Below, in pieces: positions 6,977-14,992 of a stretch of DNA of 51,915 nt. Origin of the DNA: Collinsella sp. (lineage in GTDB: Bacteria; Actinomycetota; Coriobacteriia; Coriobacteriales; Coriobacteriaceae); NCBI GenBank assembly GCA_019414265.1, contig DXMJ01000006.1, forward strand, positions 37,192 to 89,106. The letters are read 5' to 3'. The notes beneath the pieces are model-generated. The model ran no database searches and was not told the origin of the DNA. It saw only the letters and a program-made list of their open reading frames with translations. How positions within the stretch are numbered: the first letter of the stretch is position 1; each line of letters begins with the position of its first letter. The position numbers and the translations under genes are program-made.

Positions 6977-7777
6977 CTACGGACGCTGGCCCATGCCACC
7001 CTCGAGGGTGACGGTCTCGCCGTTCATGTACTTAAAGTCGGGACCGCAGAGCTGAACGACCACGCGGCCGATTTCCTTCTCGACGTCGCCGTAGTGACCC
7101 GCCGGTGGCATGTGGACGTTGGCCTTGAACGCCTCGGGATAAGCATCCTGGAAGTTCTCGAGCGCAGCGGTCCAAGCAAGCGGGCAAACGATATTGACGT
7201 TGATGCCGTCCTTGCCCCACTCGTTGGCGGCAACGCGAGTCAAACCGCGGATGCCCTCCTTGGCAGCGGCATAGCTGCACTGGCCGTAGTTGCCAAACAG
7301 GCCGGCGCCCGAGGCAAAGTTGACCACGGAGCCCTTGGTCTCCTTCAGGTGCGGGTAGGCCTTCTGCATGTACAGGTAGGTGGCATACAGGCCAGAGTAA
7401 ATGGCCAGGTTAAACTGATCCATGGTGTGATCGGCAATGGTCACGCCCGAGGCGCTGGCCTGAGCATTGTTGACGACGGCGTCGATGCGGCCGAACTCCT
7501 CAATAGCCTTGTCGATGACGTTCTGGACGACAGCCTCGTTGTCCTGACCAGCCGAAACATCGGCCTGAACAGGCAAAACCTTGACACCGTACTCGGCCTC
7601 GAGGGATTCCTTGGCGGCCTCGAGCTTGGCAACGTTGCGGCCGGTAATGACGAGGTTTGCGCCCTCCTTGGCAAAAGCGATATCGATACCGTAGCCGATG
7701 GAGCCAGCGGAGCCGTCCTTGAGCGTGGCCTTGCCGCCGCCGGTGACGATCACGGTCTTACCAGTGAAAAGTCCCAT
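6977..7777 (-). CDS. 12alpha-hydroxysteroid-dehydrogenase-like SDR oxidoreductase
   Basis: 266 residues, classical SDR length. The glycine-rich NAD(P)-binding motif TGGGKA...GSIGYGI is at residues 9-30, NNAQASASG near 95, the catalytic Ser in ASGAG near 150 and YAAAK near 165. The segments KETKGSVVNFASGAGLFGN, SYAAAKEGIRGL and the C-terminus GETVTLEGGMGQRP closely resemble, from memory, clostridial 12alpha-HSDHs that oxidise the bile-acid C12 hydroxyl. An insert of about seven residues (TLKDGSA) sits in the nucleotide loop. GAAAGGA precedes the ATG at 7777. Exact substrate is inferred; a 3-oxoacyl-reductase-like role is the alternative. Confidence 0.72.
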   Translation of the reverse strand: MGLFTGKTVIVTGGGKATLKDGSAGSIGYGIDIAFAKEGANLVITGRNVAKLEAAKESLEAEYGVKVLPVQADVSAGQDNEAVVQNVIDKAIEEFGRIDAVVNNAQASASGVTIADHTMDQFNLAIYSGLYATYLYMQKAYPHLKETKGSVVNFASGAGLFGNYGQCSYAAAKEGIRGLTRVAANEWGKDGINVNIVCPLAWTAALENFQDAYPEAFKANVHMPPAGHYGDVEKEIGRVVVQLCGPDFKYMNGETVTLEGGMGQRP

Positions 7778-7926
7778 ATAAAGTCCTTTCAAATCGCGAC
7801 GGGCGCACCCGCCGACTGCGCGCATCCAAATAAACGCGACAAAAGCTGAAATGCAACTTTAACGGGTTCAAGTGAAAAGAAAAGGCCTCGGCAGGCGAAC
7901 GGCATAACGTCTTTCGGCGAAGGGAT

Positions 7927-7932
7927 TGTCAA
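7927..7932 (-). promoter_or_regulatory. Candidate -35 for the SDR gene
   Basis: TTGACA on the minus strand, with a weak -10-like CGTTAT 17 bp downstream, lies about 150 bases before the SDR start in the divergent SDR/coiled-coil intergenic region (7778-8065). No inverted repeat of operator type is obvious here. Confidence 0.3.
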
Positions 7933-8065
7933 GTACAAACTGGATAAAGTGGCCGAGTTTTTGCTATCGACGCGAGCCATCGAACACGTTTTGAAACTTT
8001 GCTGCAGCGCGCGGGATGTCGGCGCGAGACTTTATCATAGGGTGACAAACAACGATGAGGAGCAC

Positions 8066-9835
8066 ATGCCTATGACAGACGAGCTGGACCCCCAGACTCA
8101 ACAGCATATTGATGATTCCGCAGACGTCACCGCAGATGCTGACGCTGTGACCTGCGATGATATTGACCTCGACGACCCCATCTTGGACGAAAGCGCTACG
8201 GCGGAAACCCCCGGCGCCGAAGATGCAGGCGAGCAAAATGACGATGCGCCCGCTCAGGACGACGCCCCTGTACAGGATGCTGCTCCGCAAGCTGCGGGCC
8301 CTATCGAGGTTTCTTCGGAAGAAGAGCTCGACGCCGTCATGGACTCCATGATGGATGCCGTCAAAGCGATGAAAGACGCCGTGGCCGACGCTGACGTTGA
8401 CGCCGAGGAAGAGGAGGCCGCCGAGGCGGCCTCGACCTTTGTACCCGGCGAGACTCCGGTTGCCGACCAGGGCAGCACCATGCCCTCGTTTCTGCAGCTC
8501 GAGCATCCCACGATTGGCGCCGATGCGGTCGACCCGCACGCAGCAGGCTTTTCTGTGATCGAGGGCGGTACCGGCAATATCGCCGTGCCGCAGGCTGCCG
8601 ATGCGGACGCTGCCGACACCGCTCGCCCGACCGCCCCGCACTCCTCCGCCGCGAGCCGCGATCTGGGGACCGCTGTCTCGAACACTGCGAACGCCGTGGG
8701 CACCTTTATCGCCCAGGGCGCCTCGGCCATGCGCGAGATGAACGCCGCGAAAAAGGCACTTGCCGATGCCCGCGCCCACCTGGCCGAACTTGAGCAGCGC
8801 ATTGCCGATCAGGCCGAGGAACTCGAGACGCGCCAGGATATCGCAGGCCGCTACGACCAGATCGTCGCCGACCAGCGTCAGGCGATCGCCACAGCGCAAA
8901 AGACCGCTGCGGCAGCCGAGATTGACCGTGATGCCCACGCCGCCAAAGCGACAGAGCTCAATGGTCAGCTCGAACAAATGAAGACAGAGGATGACGCGAC
9001 TGAGCTCCGCCTGAAGGCCGCGCTCGACGCCGTGGAGGCCCGCGAGGCGAGCTCTCGCGAGACCGGCAACCGCCTCGTTCGACGTCTTGAGGATTCCAAG
9101 CGCATCCGCGACAAGGTGAAGGCCGAGCGAGACGCCGGCATTGCGGCCGCACAACAAACCGTCGACGCCACGCGCGCCCAGCTCGAGACGCTGCGCCATG
9201 AGTATGCCGAGCTGCAACGCAATCCCTCGGCAAATCCCGCCAACTATACGGTGCGCACCAGTGAGCTCTCGATGCAGATTTCCGACACGGCAGATGCCCT
9301 GCGTAAAGCCGAAGAAGATGTCCCGCGCATCACCGCCGACCTTGAGCACTCGCTTGCCGCAGCCGAGCAGGCCGTCGAGCAGGCTCAAGCCCCTATCGCC
9401 GACGCAAAACGCGCGCACCAAGCCGCGACGACCGAAGCCGATGCCGCGCGCGACGAGCTGCAGACGGCGAAGACAGCCGCCGCGACTCGTCAGCGCGAAC
9501 TGCGCGAGAAGGTCACTGCCGAGGACAAGGCACGCCGCGACCAGGAGCAGAGCATCGCCAACGCCCAAGCAGATGCCGCACATGCGCAGTCGATCATCGA
9601 ACAGGCGACCGAGGTGCACGACCACCCAGAGATCACTGAGTCGCTTGCAGGATCCTTGGCCCGAGACAAAGCCGAACACGCCGAAACCGAGCGCGAAGTG
9701 GCCCAGCTCGAGGCTACCGAGGATGACGTACGAGAGCGCACCCGCGACTCACGCATCAAATTCACCGGTGCCATCGTCTGCATCGTCGCCGTGATTCTAG
9801 CGATCATCCTGGTCTGGCTCTTCGCGAGCAAGTAA
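8066..9835 (+). CDS. Tail-anchored acidic coiled-coil protein, function unknown
   Basis: 589 residues; I do not recognise a named family. Residues 1-150 are strongly acidic and low in complexity (Asp, Glu, Ala, Pro). From about 225 to 555 the protein is a nearly continuous Ala/Glu/Arg/Gln-rich coiled coil with heptads (AHLAELEQRIADQAEELE is typical). A single C-terminal membrane segment (GAIVCIVAVILAIILVWLF, about 567-585) ends in ASK, so it would be a tail-anchored or membrane-tethered rod facing the cytoplasm; no signal peptide is seen. GAGGAG precedes the ATG at 8066 (MPMTDEL); an ATG at 8072 is equally possible. A scaffolding or cell-division-type role is only a guess. Confidence 0.75.
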   Translation: MPMTDELDPQTQQHIDDSADVTADADAVTCDDIDLDDPILDESATAETPGAEDAGEQNDDAPAQDDAPVQDAAPQAAGPIEVSSEEELDAVMDSMMDAVKAMKDAVADADVDAEEEEAAEAASTFVPGETPVADQGSTMPSFLQLEHPTIGADAVDPHAAGFSVIEGGTGNIAVPQAADADAADTARPTAPHSSAASRDLGTAVSNTANAVGTFIAQGASAMREMNAAKKALADARAHLAELEQRIADQAEELETRQDIAGRYDQIVADQRQAIATAQKTAAAAEIDRDAHAAKATELNGQLEQMKTEDDATELRLKAALDAVEAREASSRETGNRLVRRLEDSKRIRDKVKAERDAGIAAAQQTVDATRAQLETLRHEYAELQRNPSANPANYTVRTSELSMQISDTADALRKAEEDVPRITADLEHSLAAAEQAVEQAQAPIADAKRAHQAATTEADAARDELQTAKTAAATRQRELREKVTAEDKARRDQEQSIANAQADAAHAQSIIEQATEVHDHPEITESLAGSLARDKAEHAETEREVAQLEATEDDVRERTRDSRIKFTGAIVCIVAVILAIILVWLFASK

Positions 9836-9861
9836 ACCAGTTGCCAAAAAACGTTCAACGC

Positions 9862-9928
9862 AGTTGCGGTGAGATAGTTCCTGTTTAGTCCTCAATAAGG
9901 CCAATTCAAGAACTATCTCACCGCAACC
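9862..9928. repeat. Palindromic repeat family A, copy 3
   Basis: Arms GTTGCGGTGAGATAGTTC (9863-9880) and its perfect complement (9910-9927). Compared with copies 1 and 2, the stem carries GAGATA opposite TATCTC instead of GGAATA opposite TATTCC, so changes are compensated on both arms. It lies just after the coiled-coil gene, in a convergent intergenic region. Confidence 0.83.
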
Positions 9929-9982
9929 TATTTAGATCGACGCAAGGCAACCTATCCCTCTTGCACCAATCTCTTGACATAA

Positions 9983-10203
9983 GGACTGTCCCCAAGTGCC
10001 GACACAAAAGGAACGTCCCCAAGTGCCAACAAAGGCGACGCCGATGCCTTGGCAAAGTCAGCGAAAACCCGCCAGAGCGAGCAAGGTGCCTTGAAACGAG
10101 GCGGCATTGACCTTCTGGTCATGCCGCCGAAGTTGAAAGGCAGATTGCCGCTCTGGCGGGTTTGCAGCGTCGAGCCGTTACGCGGTTCGTAGAACCGCGT
10201 AAC
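9983..10203 (-). repeat. Composite structured repeat, copy 2 (3' flank of queA)
   Basis: Same order as copy 1: GGACTGTCCCCAAGTGCCG (9983-10001), GAACGTCCCCAA (10011-10022), then the folded module 10032-10203. Its 15-bp stem (10065-10079 with 10149-10163) is perfect although its outer half differs in sequence from copy 1; the TTCT-loop hairpin (10102-10126) is nearly identical in sequence, and the 12-bp hairpin 10177-10203 swaps GGTTT/AAACC for GGTTC/GAACC. Its end overlaps the queA stop codon. The rest of 9836-10202 holds only repeat copy 3 of family A and no gene. Confidence 0.85.
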
Positions 10204-11420
10204 TAACAAATGAGCATCGCGTCGCCAAAGCTGAAGAAGCGGTAGCGCTCCTCGATGGCGGCGGCGTAGGCATCCATGATCTGGTCGCGGGTGGCAAGTG
10301 CGCTCACAAGCATCATGAGCGTGGAGCGCGGCACGTGGAAGTTCGTGATCAGCGCGTCGACCACGTGATAGGTCGAGCCGGGCATGAGGTAGAGCTGCGT
10401 CGTCGCGTTCTCGCGCACCACGATGTCGCCGCGGCCGAGCGTATCGGCCCCGTCCTCGCGGCCCTCAAAATAGCGCGCCGTCACAGCCGGATCGGACACC
10501 GGAGCATCGGCGTCAAACGCGCTTTCGAGCGAGCGTACTGCGGTAGTGCCGACGGCGATCACGCGGTGCCCCTCGGCCTTCGCCTTATGCACGGCGTCGA
10601 CAACCTCCTGCGACACGTGGTAACGCTCGGTGTGCATGACGTGCTGCGTGGGGTCGTCCTCCTCCACCAGACGGAAGGTATCAATACCCACCTCGAGCTC
10701 GACGGCGGCAAACTTCGCGCCCTTGGCCTCGATAGCGGCCATGAGCTCGGGAGTAAAGTGCAGACCCGCCGTAGGAGCGGCAGCCGAGTGCTCCTCCTTC
10801 ATGGCGTAGACGGTCTGGTACTTCTCGGGATCGCCCTCGTAATCGGTAATGTAGGGCGGCAGCGGAACGTGACCGGCAGCATGAATGGCCTCGTCGAGCG
10901 TGCGCGGCTCTCCAGCGGCATTGCAACCGGCCGGCTCAAAGCGCACCAGTCGGCCGCCGCGGCTATCGGTGACAAAGTCGACGACCTCGGCCGTCAGCAC
11001 CACGGGCGCGCCCTCGGGTGCATGGGCGCCGCCGGCGCGATACTCAATCTGAGCACCGGGCTTCAGACGCTTGCCCGGCTTGACCAGGCACTCCCAAACG
11101 TGACCCAGCGGATCAACATCCTCGCGGCGCTTGAGCAGCAGCGTCTCGACCACACCGCCCGAGCCTGCCTTGCGACCGATAAGACGGGCCGGCATCACGC
11201 GCGTCTGGTTGATGACGAGCACGTCGCCCGGCTCGATATAGTCGATGATGTCGCGGAAGATGCGGTGCTCAACGGTACCGCCGTGCTCTAGCGGCGTTCC
11301 TGTCTCGGAGCCTTTGCGATCAACCACCAGCAGGCGGCAGGAGTCGCGCGGCTCGGCAGGCGCCTGGGCGATGAGCTCTTCGGGCAGGTTATAGTCAAAA
11401 TCATCGGTACGCATAGACAC
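10203..11420 (-). CDS. queA: S-adenosylmethionine:tRNA ribosyltransferase-isomerase
   Basis: 405 residues. It transfers and isomerises the ribosyl group of SAM onto preQ1-tRNA to form epoxyqueuosine. Family landmarks: DFDYNLPEELIAQ at the N-terminus, RDSCRLLV, VLVINQTRVMPARL, AAPTAGLHFT, GTTAVRSLES and the final LITNFHVPRSTLMMLVSAL. The GTG at 11420 stands 8 bases after AAGGAG and gives MSMRTDD; an ATG two codons later is possible but more distant from the site. It follows queH by 63 bp on the same strand. Its stop codon is embedded in structured repeat copy 2. Confidence 0.95.
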   Translation of the reverse strand: MSMRTDDFDYNLPEELIAQAPAEPRDSCRLLVVDRKGSETGTPLEHGGTVEHRIFRDIIDYIEPGDVLVINQTRVMPARLIGRKAGSGGVVETLLLKRREDVDPLGHVWECLVKPGKRLKPGAQIEYRAGGAHAPEGAPVVLTAEVVDFVTDSRGGRLVRFEPAGCNAAGEPRTLDEAIHAAGHVPLPPYITDYEGDPEKYQTVYAMKEEHSAAAPTAGLHFTPELMAAIEAKGAKFAAVELEVGIDTFRLVEEDDPTQHVMHTERYHVSQEVVDAVHKAKAEGHRVIAVGTTAVRSLESAFDADAPVSDPAVTARYFEGREDGADTLGRGDIVVRENATTQLYLMPGSTYHVVDALITNFHVPRSTLMMLVSALATRDQIMDAYAAAIEERYRFFSFGDAMLIC

Positions 11421-11484
11421 GTCGGATTCTCCTTATATAGCTAAAGTCCGCTCTACATCCTAGCAGGCTGACGTCCCAAGTGAA

Positions 11485-12066
11485 CTACTTTTTGGCGGCT
11501 TTGCGCTCGTCGCGGATGCGGGCGCGGTCCATGGCCGCCTCGACAGCCGAGAAGCGGCAACCACAGTAGTTCTGCCGATACATGCCAAGCTCGCGCGAAC
11601 GGTGTGTCGCCTCGGGGTAATACGGGCGAAAATCGCGAATCACCGGGGTGAGCCCGTGTGCCGCCGCCAAGCGCTCAAGCACGTCATTGCAGGTATCGAA
11701 CAGCTGGTACGGCGAGACGGCGAGCGTCGTGCCCACGTATTCAAACCCGCGCTCCCGAGCCACGCGGCACGCCTCGGCCAGACGCAGGGCATAGCACGCG
11801 CGACAGCGACGGGGCCGATCGGCACCCAGCGGGGCCACGCCGGCCTCCCAGCGCTCGCGATCCTCCCCGGCCTCGATGAGCTCGATGTCGCCGTCGGCAC
11901 ACCACCGGCGCAGCTCGTCCAGGCGACGCTGCCATTCATTGTGCGGCTGAATATTGGGGTTGGTCCAGCAGATCGTGGGTTCAAACCCCTCCTCGCGCAG
12001 CAGGCGAACCGGCTCAAGCGAGCATGGTGCACAGCACGCATGCAGCAACAACGACTTCATCAACAT
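11485..12066 (-). CDS. queH: Epoxyqueuosine reductase QueH
   Basis: 193 residues from the first ATG. QueH reduces epoxyqueuosine-tRNA to queuosine-tRNA and is unrelated to QueG. The DUF208 motifs are intact: LLLHACCAPCS with a Cys pair, a CRACYALRL segment with a CxxC pair, and MYRQNYCGC near the C-terminus, which together supply Fe-S cluster and catalytic ligands. Two in-frame ATGs are possible, 12066 and 12060; the second is 6 bases after GGGACGGGG, which serves as Shine-Dalgarno-like sequence and belongs to a dispersed repeat. It probably forms a unit with queA downstream. Confidence 0.92.
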   Translation of the reverse strand: MLMKSLLLHACCAPCSLEPVRLLREEGFEPTICWTNPNIQPHNEWQRRLDELRRWCADGDIELIEAGEDRERWEAGVAPLGADRPRRCRACYALRLAEACRVARERGFEYVGTTLAVSPYQLFDTCNDVLERLAAAHGLTPVIRDFRPYYPEATHRSRELGMYRQNYCGCRFSAVEAAMDRARIRDERKAAKK

Positions 12067-12137
12067 CCCCGTCCCAGAAAACTCACCCCGACATCATGGC
12101 AGCTAAAATAGCCCCGTCCCAAAAAGACTACTTTGCG
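12065..12137. repeat. GGGACGGGG-type repeat, two copies between queH and the DUF3267 gene
   Basis: ATCCCCGTCCCAGA at 12065-12078 and a 26-base segment at 12112-12137. The 26-base segment is an exact inverted copy of 15045-15070. The first copy provides the purine-rich sequence before the queH start and the second contains the TAG stop of the DUF3267 gene. Confidence 0.75.
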
Positions 12138-12697
12138 AAAAAGCGCACGCCAAAGGACGTGTCCTCGCAGGCAGCGATGCGGCGGTCGCGCAAAATGGCC
12201 CGCACGTAATACCAGTCGCCCACACAGCCCGACAAATGCAAGCCAGCCGCCAGGTAACACAGCAGCGGATAGCCCGAGAGCGCAAAGCCCAGGGCAAACG
12301 CCACCGTCAAAACAACCGTGGGCGCCAGGCAAATGGCCATGTACCGCCGACGCGAATACACAACGCCCTCGGCGCAGGCATAGATCATCGCCGTCTCACG
12401 ATTCGCGCCAAAGGTCACATGCGCGCCCGCAGGCGCCAGCAGCTTAAAAAACACCGCATGCACCAGCTCGTGCACGGCAAACGACGCTGCAGAAACCGCA
12501 GCCACACCGACCATCCAGCCCACGACGGTGGTCCAGCCGCCCGCCTCAGCCGCGTCCAAGTCCGCAGGCCCGCCCAGCAGCATAAACACCGGCACCAGGC
12601 ACACGGCAAACACGCCGACTACGACCATCCCCCACACAAAGCAGGCGTGCAGAAAATCCTCGTCCTCAAACGCATGTATGTTGGAAATCTCATTCAT
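12128..12697 (-). CDS. DUF3267 family membrane protein (putative zinc metalloprotease-like)
   Basis: 189 residues with four predicted membrane segments (about 20-40, 55-75, 120-140, 145-165). The motif HELVHAVFF, an HExxH zinc-binding signature at the start of a hydrophobic helix, and the late GCVGDWYY segment match DUF3267, whose members resemble site-2-type intramembrane proteases. Proteolysis is unproven. No strong ribosome-binding site precedes the ATG; a TATCCT box ends 8 bases upstream, which fits a near-leaderless transcript. The stop codon falls inside a GGGACGGGG-type repeat. Confidence 0.78.
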   Translation of the reverse strand: MNEISNIHAFEDEDFLHACFVWGMVVVGVFAVCLVPVFMLLGGPADLDAAEAGGWTTVVGWMVGVAAVSAASFAVHELVHAVFFKLLAPAGAHVTFGANRETAMIYACAEGVVYSRRRYMAICLAPTVVLTVAFALGFALSGYPLLCYLAAGLHLSGCVGDWYYVRAILRDRRIAACEDTSFGVRFFAK

Positions 12698-12829
12698 AGC
12701 GTCTTAGGATAGCGCCCCTGCCACGTACCCGTCCGCATGTGCGATAATGTCGAACGATATGCACGAATTGACCACCGCGTCGCCAGGCCTTGCGCCCGGC
12801 CGCGCTCCCACCATATGCGAAGGAGTCCC

Positions 12830-14980
12830 ATGGCATCCAAATATTCCATGAACGACCGTCCCAGCTGGCCGCGCCGCGCCATCGTTACCGCCGGCGAGCC
12901 CTACGGCAACAAGGGCCTGCACTTTGGCCACGTCGGCGGCGTCTTTGTCCCGGCCGACTTCTTCGCCCGCTTCCTTCGCGACCGCCTGGGCCGCGAGAAC
13001 GTCATCTTCACCTCGGGCACCGACTGCTACGGCTCGCCCATCATGGAGAGCTACCGCAAGCTCAAGGAGAACGAGGGCTACGATAAGTCCATCGGCGAGT
13101 ATGTCGAGTCCAATCACTCCCGCCAGGCCGCGACCCTCAACAACTACAACATCAGCTGCGATATCTACGGCGGCTCGGGCCTTGAGCCGGCTGCGCAGAT
13201 TCACAACGAGGTAACCGGCGAGATTATCAAGCGCCTGCACGAGCAGGGCACCATCTCCAAGCGCTCCACGCTGCAGTTCTACGATGCCAAGGCTGGCACG
13301 TTCCTCAACGGCCGCCAGGTGATCGGCCGCTGCCCCATCCAGGGCTGCAAGTCCGAGAAAGCCTACGCCGACGAGTGCGACCTGGGTCACCAGTTTGAGC
13401 CCGAGGAGCTCATCGCGCCCAAGAGCCAGCTCACCGGCGAGGTGCCCGAGCTGCGCCCAGTCGACAATCTCTACTTTGATCTGCCGGCCTACCTCGACTT
13501 TATGAAGACCTATACCGCCAAGCTCGCCCAGAACCCGCAGGTTCGCTCCGTGGTCTCCAAGACCATGGAGGAGTGGCTGCTGCCGGCTCAGCTCTACATC
13601 CAGAACAAGTTCCGCGAGGCCTTCGATGCCGTCGAGGACCAGCTCCCCGAGCACACCGTGCTGGAGCCCGAGGGCAACAAGAGCAGCTTTACCGTCACCT
13701 TCCCCAGCTGGAAGGAGCGCGACGACGCCCACGCGGTGCTCGCCAACGGCGGCGTGCGCTTCCGCAGCGGCAAGGCACTCGTGCCCTTCCGCATCACCGG
13801 CAACATCGACTGGGGCGTTCCGGTGCCCGAGGTCGACGGCGTGACTGACGTCACCTGCTGGTGCTGGCCCGAGAGCCTGTGGGCGCCCATCAGCTATACG
13901 CGCACCGTGCTCGCGCGCGATGCCAAGGCAGCCGGCGTGACCGAGGGTGTCGCCGCCCAGGACGCCGCCCTCATGGGCGAGCCCGCCGCCGACTCCACGC
14001 AGGTGCCCGCACCCACCTACCAGCACAGCTCGCTCGACTGGCGCGACTGGTGGTGCTCTGACGACGCTCAGATTTACCAGTTCATCGGTCAGGACAACAT
14101 CTATTTCTACTGCATCGCGCAGACCGCCATGTGGGAGGCCCTGGGCTGGGACCTCACGCAGAGCACCGTCAGCGCCTGCTACCACCTGCTCTACATTGGC
14201 AAAAAGGCCAGCTCGTCCTCGCAGACGCCTCCCCCGCCGGCAGACGACCTGCTCAACCACTACACCTGCGAGCAGATGCGCGCGCACTGGCTGTCGCTCG
14301 GCCTATCCGAAAAGCCGGTGAGCTTTAGCCCCAAGGCATACGACACGCGTGTGACCGGCAAGGACAAGGACGGCAACGAGGTACGCGCCTGCGACGACAA
14401 GCGCGTTATCGACCCGGCCCTTAAGGAGAGCGCGCTGCTGACCGGCGTGTTCAACCGTCTGGCCCGCAGCTGCTTCTACGGCGTCGCCGTCAAGGAAGGC
14501 GACGAGAGCCCCTACCGCAACGGCTGCATCCCCGCCGGTGCCGCTTCTGACACCGTGGTCGAAGCCGCCCAGCAGGCAGCCCTCGCCTTTGAGCAGGCCA
14601 TGTACAAGTTCGAGACGCACCGCGCGCTTGCCGTGTGCGACGACTACCTGCGCGCCGCCAACAAGCGCTGGAGCGACGCCTCCAAGGCCGCCAACAAGCT
14701 CGAGGGTAACGAGGCAAACGCCGCAATGACGCAAGCGCTCGTCGACGCCTTTACCGAGCTGCGCGTGGCGACCGTGCTCATGCACGGTATTGTGCCGGCC
14801 GGCTGCGAGCTCATCTGCAAGTACTTCGACGTTGACCCGGTCGCCTTCTTTAGCTGGGATAACATCTTCGCCTCCACGGATGAGTTTGTGGAGAGCTTGG
14901 GCGAGAAGCCCGGCGAGCACCGCGTAAAGCCGCTGCCCCCGCGCTTCGACTTCTTCAGCAAGCACGAGAGCCAGTACTAG
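12830..14980 (+). CDS. Methionyl-tRNA-synthetase-like class I tRNA ligase
   Basis: 716 residues. The N-terminal Rossmann half carries the HIGH-type motif HFGHVGG and GTDCYGSP; the connective region has a zinc-knuckle-like CPIQGC...C.LGH; the second catalytic half has WCWPESLWAPISYT and IGQDNIYFYCIA. The region that should hold KMSKS reads GKKASSSSQTPPPP, so the loop is altered. The C-terminal 200 residues look like a helical anticodon-binding domain. Similarity is to MetRS (metG), but a canonical metG may exist elsewhere in the genome, in which case this is a paralogue. AAGGAG precedes the ATG at 12830. Confidence 0.8.
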   Translation: MASKYSMNDRPSWPRRAIVTAGEPYGNKGLHFGHVGGVFVPADFFARFLRDRLGRENVIFTSGTDCYGSPIMESYRKLKENEGYDKSIGEYVESNHSRQAATLNNYNISCDIYGGSGLEPAAQIHNEVTGEIIKRLHEQGTISKRSTLQFYDAKAGTFLNGRQVIGRCPIQGCKSEKAYADECDLGHQFEPEELIAPKSQLTGEVPELRPVDNLYFDLPAYLDFMKTYTAKLAQNPQVRSVVSKTMEEWLLPAQLYIQNKFREAFDAVEDQLPEHTVLEPEGNKSSFTVTFPSWKERDDAHAVLANGGVRFRSGKALVPFRITGNIDWGVPVPEVDGVTDVTCWCWPESLWAPISYTRTVLARDAKAAGVTEGVAAQDAALMGEPAADSTQVPAPTYQHSSLDWRDWWCSDDAQIYQFIGQDNIYFYCIAQTAMWEALGWDLTQSTVSACYHLLYIGKKASSSSQTPPPPADDLLNHYTCEQMRAHWLSLGLSEKPVSFSPKAYDTRVTGKDKDGNEVRACDDKRVIDPALKESALLTGVFNRLARSCFYGVAVKEGDESPYRNGCIPAGAASDTVVEAAQQAALAFEQAMYKFETHRALAVCDDYLRAANKRWSDASKAANKLEGNEANAAMTQALVDAFTELRVATVLMHGIVPAGCELICKYFDVDPVAFFSWDNIFASTDEFVESLGEKPGEHRVKPLPPRFDFFSKHESQY

Positions 14981-14992
14981 GCAACAGCAACG

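Noticed and set aside
9952..10209. 85-residue minus-strand reading frame between the coiled-coil gene and queA
   Set aside because: It is made entirely of the structured repeat (copy 2) and has no ribosome-binding site; such peptides would appear wherever the repeat occurs.
12704..14287. 527-residue minus-strand frame opposite the MetRS-like gene
   Set aside because: Shadow of a confident class I synthetase gene; no motifs.
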